A DNA stretch of 16,854 bases from Candidatus Zixiibacteriota bacterium. Lineage in GTDB: Bacteria; Zixibacteria; MSB-5A5; SM1-73. The stretch spans positions 1-16,854 of the forward strand of contig JAGMBK010000025.1 in the NCBI GenBank assembly GCA_023129805.1. Reading direction: 5' to 3'. The stretch's first letter is position 1, and the number at the start of each line of letters is the position of its first letter. Below the pieces are notes generated by a model that saw only the letters and a list, made by a program, of their open reading frames with translations, ran no database searches and had not been told where the DNA came from. The translations under genes were made by a program, and so were the position numbers. Positions 14,854 to 16,854 of this stretch are shown in pieces.

Positions 14854-15987
14854 ATGAAAAAGCTCATCTTTTTAGTTATAGCGGCAATGTTGTTTTCTTT
14901 GTTAATTTCAAATTTTGCCTTCTCAGAGATGACAGAGATTAAGGTCGGAAAGGGGACCTTAAAAATAGGTGGTATTCTCCAGGCAGGATTTACATACCAT
15001 GTAGAGGATAAGGAGGGAACGGATCAGTTCACTTTGAACCGAGCGCGGTTTCTCTTTTGGGGAGTGATTGTCCCCGACAAGGTGAAGTATTTCGTCCAGC
15101 TTGAGCACAACAAAGGCGTAGGCGTATTGGACTACAAGGCGCAATTCTTTTATATTCCCCAGACTGAAATCACCTTTGGCAGATTTTTGCCCAACTTCAC
15201 CCTCTACATGCCGTATTCCACCGCCAAATTGGAAATGATCAGTTATCCATTGTTTATCTACTACAAGGATCCCAAGACAGACAAGTACTTGTATGCTCCG
15301 TGGCGACAGGTGGGAATCCAGACCACTACTAAAACCGACTATGTTGATTTCAATCTGGGTATTTTTAACGGAGCAGACCAGACCAATAATACCTCTGACA
15401 ACAATGATGCCAAGGATTTTCTGGCCAGAGTGGATTTCAAACCTCCCGTGGATCAGGCCCAAATACGAGTTGGCGGTTACGCCTGGATCGGTAGTGCACT
15501 GCCCCAATACTCCAAAACGTGGAAAGACACTATTGTGGTAAACTCTGATACAGTCTTTCAGGATCGTTCCGTCAGCAAGAGCTTCCCAGATGAAACTTTG
15601 AAGATGAATCGCTTCGGCGGCTTTGCCAGGGTGGATTATAAGGCTACGGAAAACGTTACTGTGAAGTTCAGGGGCGAATTCCTGACGGCTTCCACCGAGA
15701 ACCTCTTCTTTGCTCACGTCGATAGCGTGGCTACCACCGATGCGCAAGCTTATTTTGCTCACGTTGGGATCAAACCTGATCCAAGGGTGGAGTTTTTAGT
15801 TCGTTATGATTTCCACGACCCTGACACAGACAGAGATGATGATGCTGTGTCCTGGTTCACTGGGGGAGTGAATTACTATCTCGAAGGAATCAACGCCATG
15901 TTCTATCTGAACTACATCCACAAGATGGAAGAGGGAACAGAGGTAGACAACGATATAGTGCAGGGTCAGGTGCAGATCACCTTTTAG
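14854..15987 (+). CDS. outer-membrane porin, OprP/OprO-like (Porin_O_P type)
   Basis: This 377-residue protein has a signal peptide (MKKLIF, hydrophobic to about 22, likely cut after AFS). A beta-barrel-type sequence with alternating polar and apolar residues and many aromatic girdle residues follows, ending in QGQVQITF with the terminal Phe used by the Bam machinery. The start of the mature part (KVGKGTLKIGGILQAGFTY), followed by FTLNRARFLFWGVIVPDKVKYFVQ, resembles phosphate-selective porins. Anion specificity is not certain from sequence. It begins five bases after the fdhB stop with AGGAGGGA before the ATG, so it is translationally linked to the dehydrogenase. I infer that it helps formate or another anion enter the periplasm. 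The family call is good, the substrate unknown. Confidence 0.8.
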   Translation: MKKLIFLVIAAMLFSLLISNFAFSEMTEIKVGKGTLKIGGILQAGFTYHVEDKEGTDQFTLNRARFLFWGVIVPDKVKYFVQLEHNKGVGVLDYKAQFFYIPQTEITFGRFLPNFTLYMPYSTAKLEMISYPLFIYYKDPKTDKYLYAPWRQVGIQTTTKTDYVDFNLGIFNGADQTNNTSDNNDAKDFLARVDFKPPVDQAQIRVGGYAWIGSALPQYSKTWKDTIVVNSDTVFQDRSVSKSFPDETLKMNRFGGFARVDYKATENVTVKFRGEFLTASTENLFFAHVDSVATTDAQAYFAHVGIKPDPRVEFLVRYDFHDPDTDRDDDAVSWFTGGVNYYLEGINAMFYLNYIHKMEEGTEVDNDIVQGQVQITF

Positions 15988-16002
15988 AAAGAGGAGTAGC
16001 AT

Positions 16003-16650
16003 ATGACAGAGAAGAAGAAGTTGATTTGGGGCATCATACTCTTCGGCTCCATCTGGGGAGGTCTGGAGGCTCTGGGGATTGACGTGATGCGAAAGGTTGG
16101 TTTCCATTCAAGCTCTCCGATCCTGGCTCTGGTCGGAATACTGATCCTGGCAACCGCCCGAATGATTATTCGGAAGCCTGGTACCACCTTAGCGATCGGG
16201 ACGGTAGCGGCAGGGTTCAAATTCTTAGGTCTCTCCCAGGTATTTTTCTGCCAGATATTTGCAGTGGTGGCGCAGGCCGCGGTATTTGACTTAGCTTTCT
16301 CTTTAGCCGAGAGGAAAGATTGGCTCACTCGACCAATTCATTTAGGATTAGTTGGGCTTGTGGCAAGCTATGTCAACTATACGGTTTTTTCGCTTTCTCA
16401 AGCCTACGTATTCGCCAATCCCTATTGGACCGAAAGAGGTCTTTCCGGTCTTCTCAACTGGGTTTTTACCGAAGGAAGCTATGCGGCGATTCTGAGCTTC
16501 TTGGGAATCATAATCGGAGTCAGTCTGGGAAGAAAAGTAGTGCCCGCATTTACCAGATGGCAAGAGATCGGAGAGAAAGTATACAGCCGAGGAGTTCTCT
16601 TAGCTTCATTAGGCTTCTGGCTTTTGGGAGTTTTCGCATATCGCTTCTGA
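16003..16650 (+). CDS. unrecognised polytopic membrane protein in the formate dehydrogenase operon
   Basis: This 215-residue, very hydrophobic protein has about six to seven membrane segments, roughly at 7-26, 38-57, 62-78, 82-102, 113-135, 152-173 and 195-212. Notable conserved-looking patches are IWGGLEALGIDVMRK in the first helix and loop, KPGTTLAIGTVAAGFKFLG, and NPYWTERGLSG in a late loop. Size and helix number recall the S components of energy-coupling-factor transporters, but I do not recognise a definite family. It has no paired histidines typical of a haem b-binding gamma subunit, so it does not look like FdhC/FdnI. A GAGGAG ribosome site lies before the ATG, 15 bases after the porin stop, and a terminator follows. 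It is the last gene of the operon. A role in formate, molybdate or selenium supply is only a guess. Confidence 0.75.
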   Translation: MTEKKKLIWGIILFGSIWGGLEALGIDVMRKVGFHSSSPILALVGILILATARMIIRKPGTTLAIGTVAAGFKFLGLSQVFFCQIFAVVAQAAVFDLAFSLAERKDWLTRPIHLGLVGLVASYVNYTVFSLSQAYVFANPYWTERGLSGLLNWVFTEGSYAAILSFLGIIIGVSLGRKVVPAFTRWQEIGEKVYSRGVLLASLGFWLLGVFAYRF

Positions 16651-16685
16651 TGTTTTGGAGTTAAGACCTGAAATTCAATTCGAAG

Positions 16686-16711
16686 GAGGGGGAAGAATTT
16701 CCCCCTCTTTT
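16686..16711 (+). terminator. rho-independent terminator of the formate dehydrogenase operon
   Basis: The perfect 9-bp stem GAGGGGGAA/TTCCCCCTC has the loop GAAT and is followed by TTTT. It lies 36 bases past the last stop codon. Confidence 0.8.
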
Positions 16712-16785
16712 GATTTAATCTGTTTTTGTGATAGAGAGAGGGTGATGTTCCGCAGTACTAGACCTTACCTCCGGTTCCCCCCTCC

Positions 16786-16838
16786 CCCGCCTCTGGCGGG
16801 ATTTTCAACCACCGCCGTTGGCGGGATCTTCGACATGA
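16786..16838. repeat. paired small GC hairpins of the intergenic repeat family
   Basis: Two copies of CCGCC-NNN-GGCGGGA lie at 16787-16801 (loop TCT) and 16812-16826 (loop GTT), matching the one at 7468-7482. They are followed by TTCGACATGA (16829-16838), which is identical to the ten bases spanning the comEC start codon (4033-4042). No gene is visible between 16712 and the window end. Confidence 0.65.
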
Positions 16839-16854
16839 AATGGAGAGGGGTTCA

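Noticed and set aside
14959..15762. Long open frame (267 codons) on the minus strand opposite the porin gene
   Set aside because: It lies wholly inside a well-supported porin gene, has no ribosome site and shows no recognisable domain. It is a shadow frame.
16003..16650. Cytochrome b gamma subunit of formate dehydrogenase
   Set aside because: The protein is polytopic but has too few histidines in its helices for two b-type haems and lacks FdnI/FdoI features. Its only histidines are in or near loops.

Overview
The window looks like chromosomal DNA of a Gram-negative bacterium. It encodes a Tat-exported molybdo-selenoenzyme, an outer-membrane porin, several lipoproteins and a periplasmic c-type cytochrome. 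The mix of a lipoprotein serpin, large Ig-like/caspase-like lipoproteins, a selenoprotein formate dehydrogenase and hairpin-rich intergenic repeats would suit an uncultivated phylum such as those near the FCB group. Nothing in the window is a phylogenetic marker, so that placement is a guess.

Layout. (1) 1-840: a small zinc-ribbon protein with its own terminator, then an OsmC-family protein. (2) 1069-3928: a 767-residue lipoprotein with an Ig-like domain, a His/Cys caspase-like (clan CD-type) core and a C-terminal jelly-roll-like domain, followed by an unrecognised small lipoprotein. (3) 4039-6390: a full-length ComEC DNA-uptake channel whose C-terminal metallo-beta-lactamase-like domain has lost its metal-ligand motif. 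(4) 6593-7321: a TauE/SafE-type membrane transporter with a strong terminator. (5) 7573-8805, minus strand: a serpin lipoprotein, followed by about 790 bases with no recognisable gene. Related palindromic repeats lie on both sides of this block. (6) 9496-16711: a formate oxidation operon with a consensus-like promoter and a rho-independent terminator. Its order is fdhE, a diheme cytochrome c, selenocysteine-containing fdhA, fdhB, an OprP-like porin and an unknown polytopic membrane protein. (7) The last 140 bases are repeat-rich and non-coding.

How the operon probably works. FdhE matures the enzyme in the cytoplasm. FdhA (Mo/W-bis-MGD, Sec189, one 4Fe-4S cluster) and FdhB (four 4Fe-4S clusters) are exported together by Tat and oxidise formate in the periplasm. 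No cytochrome b gamma subunit is encoded here. The cotranscribed diheme cytochrome c is the obvious candidate electron acceptor, so formate electrons may enter a periplasmic cytochrome pool instead of the usual gamma-subunit route to quinone. The porin could admit formate or another anion. The role of the last membrane protein is open.

The most notable points are the in-frame UGA with a SECIS-like hairpin, the gamma-less dehydrogenase paired with a duplicated diheme cytochrome, the lipoprotein serpin, the metal-site-less ComEC, the caspase-like lipoprotein and a family of short palindromic repeats that occupies most intergenic gaps, including the one just before comEC.
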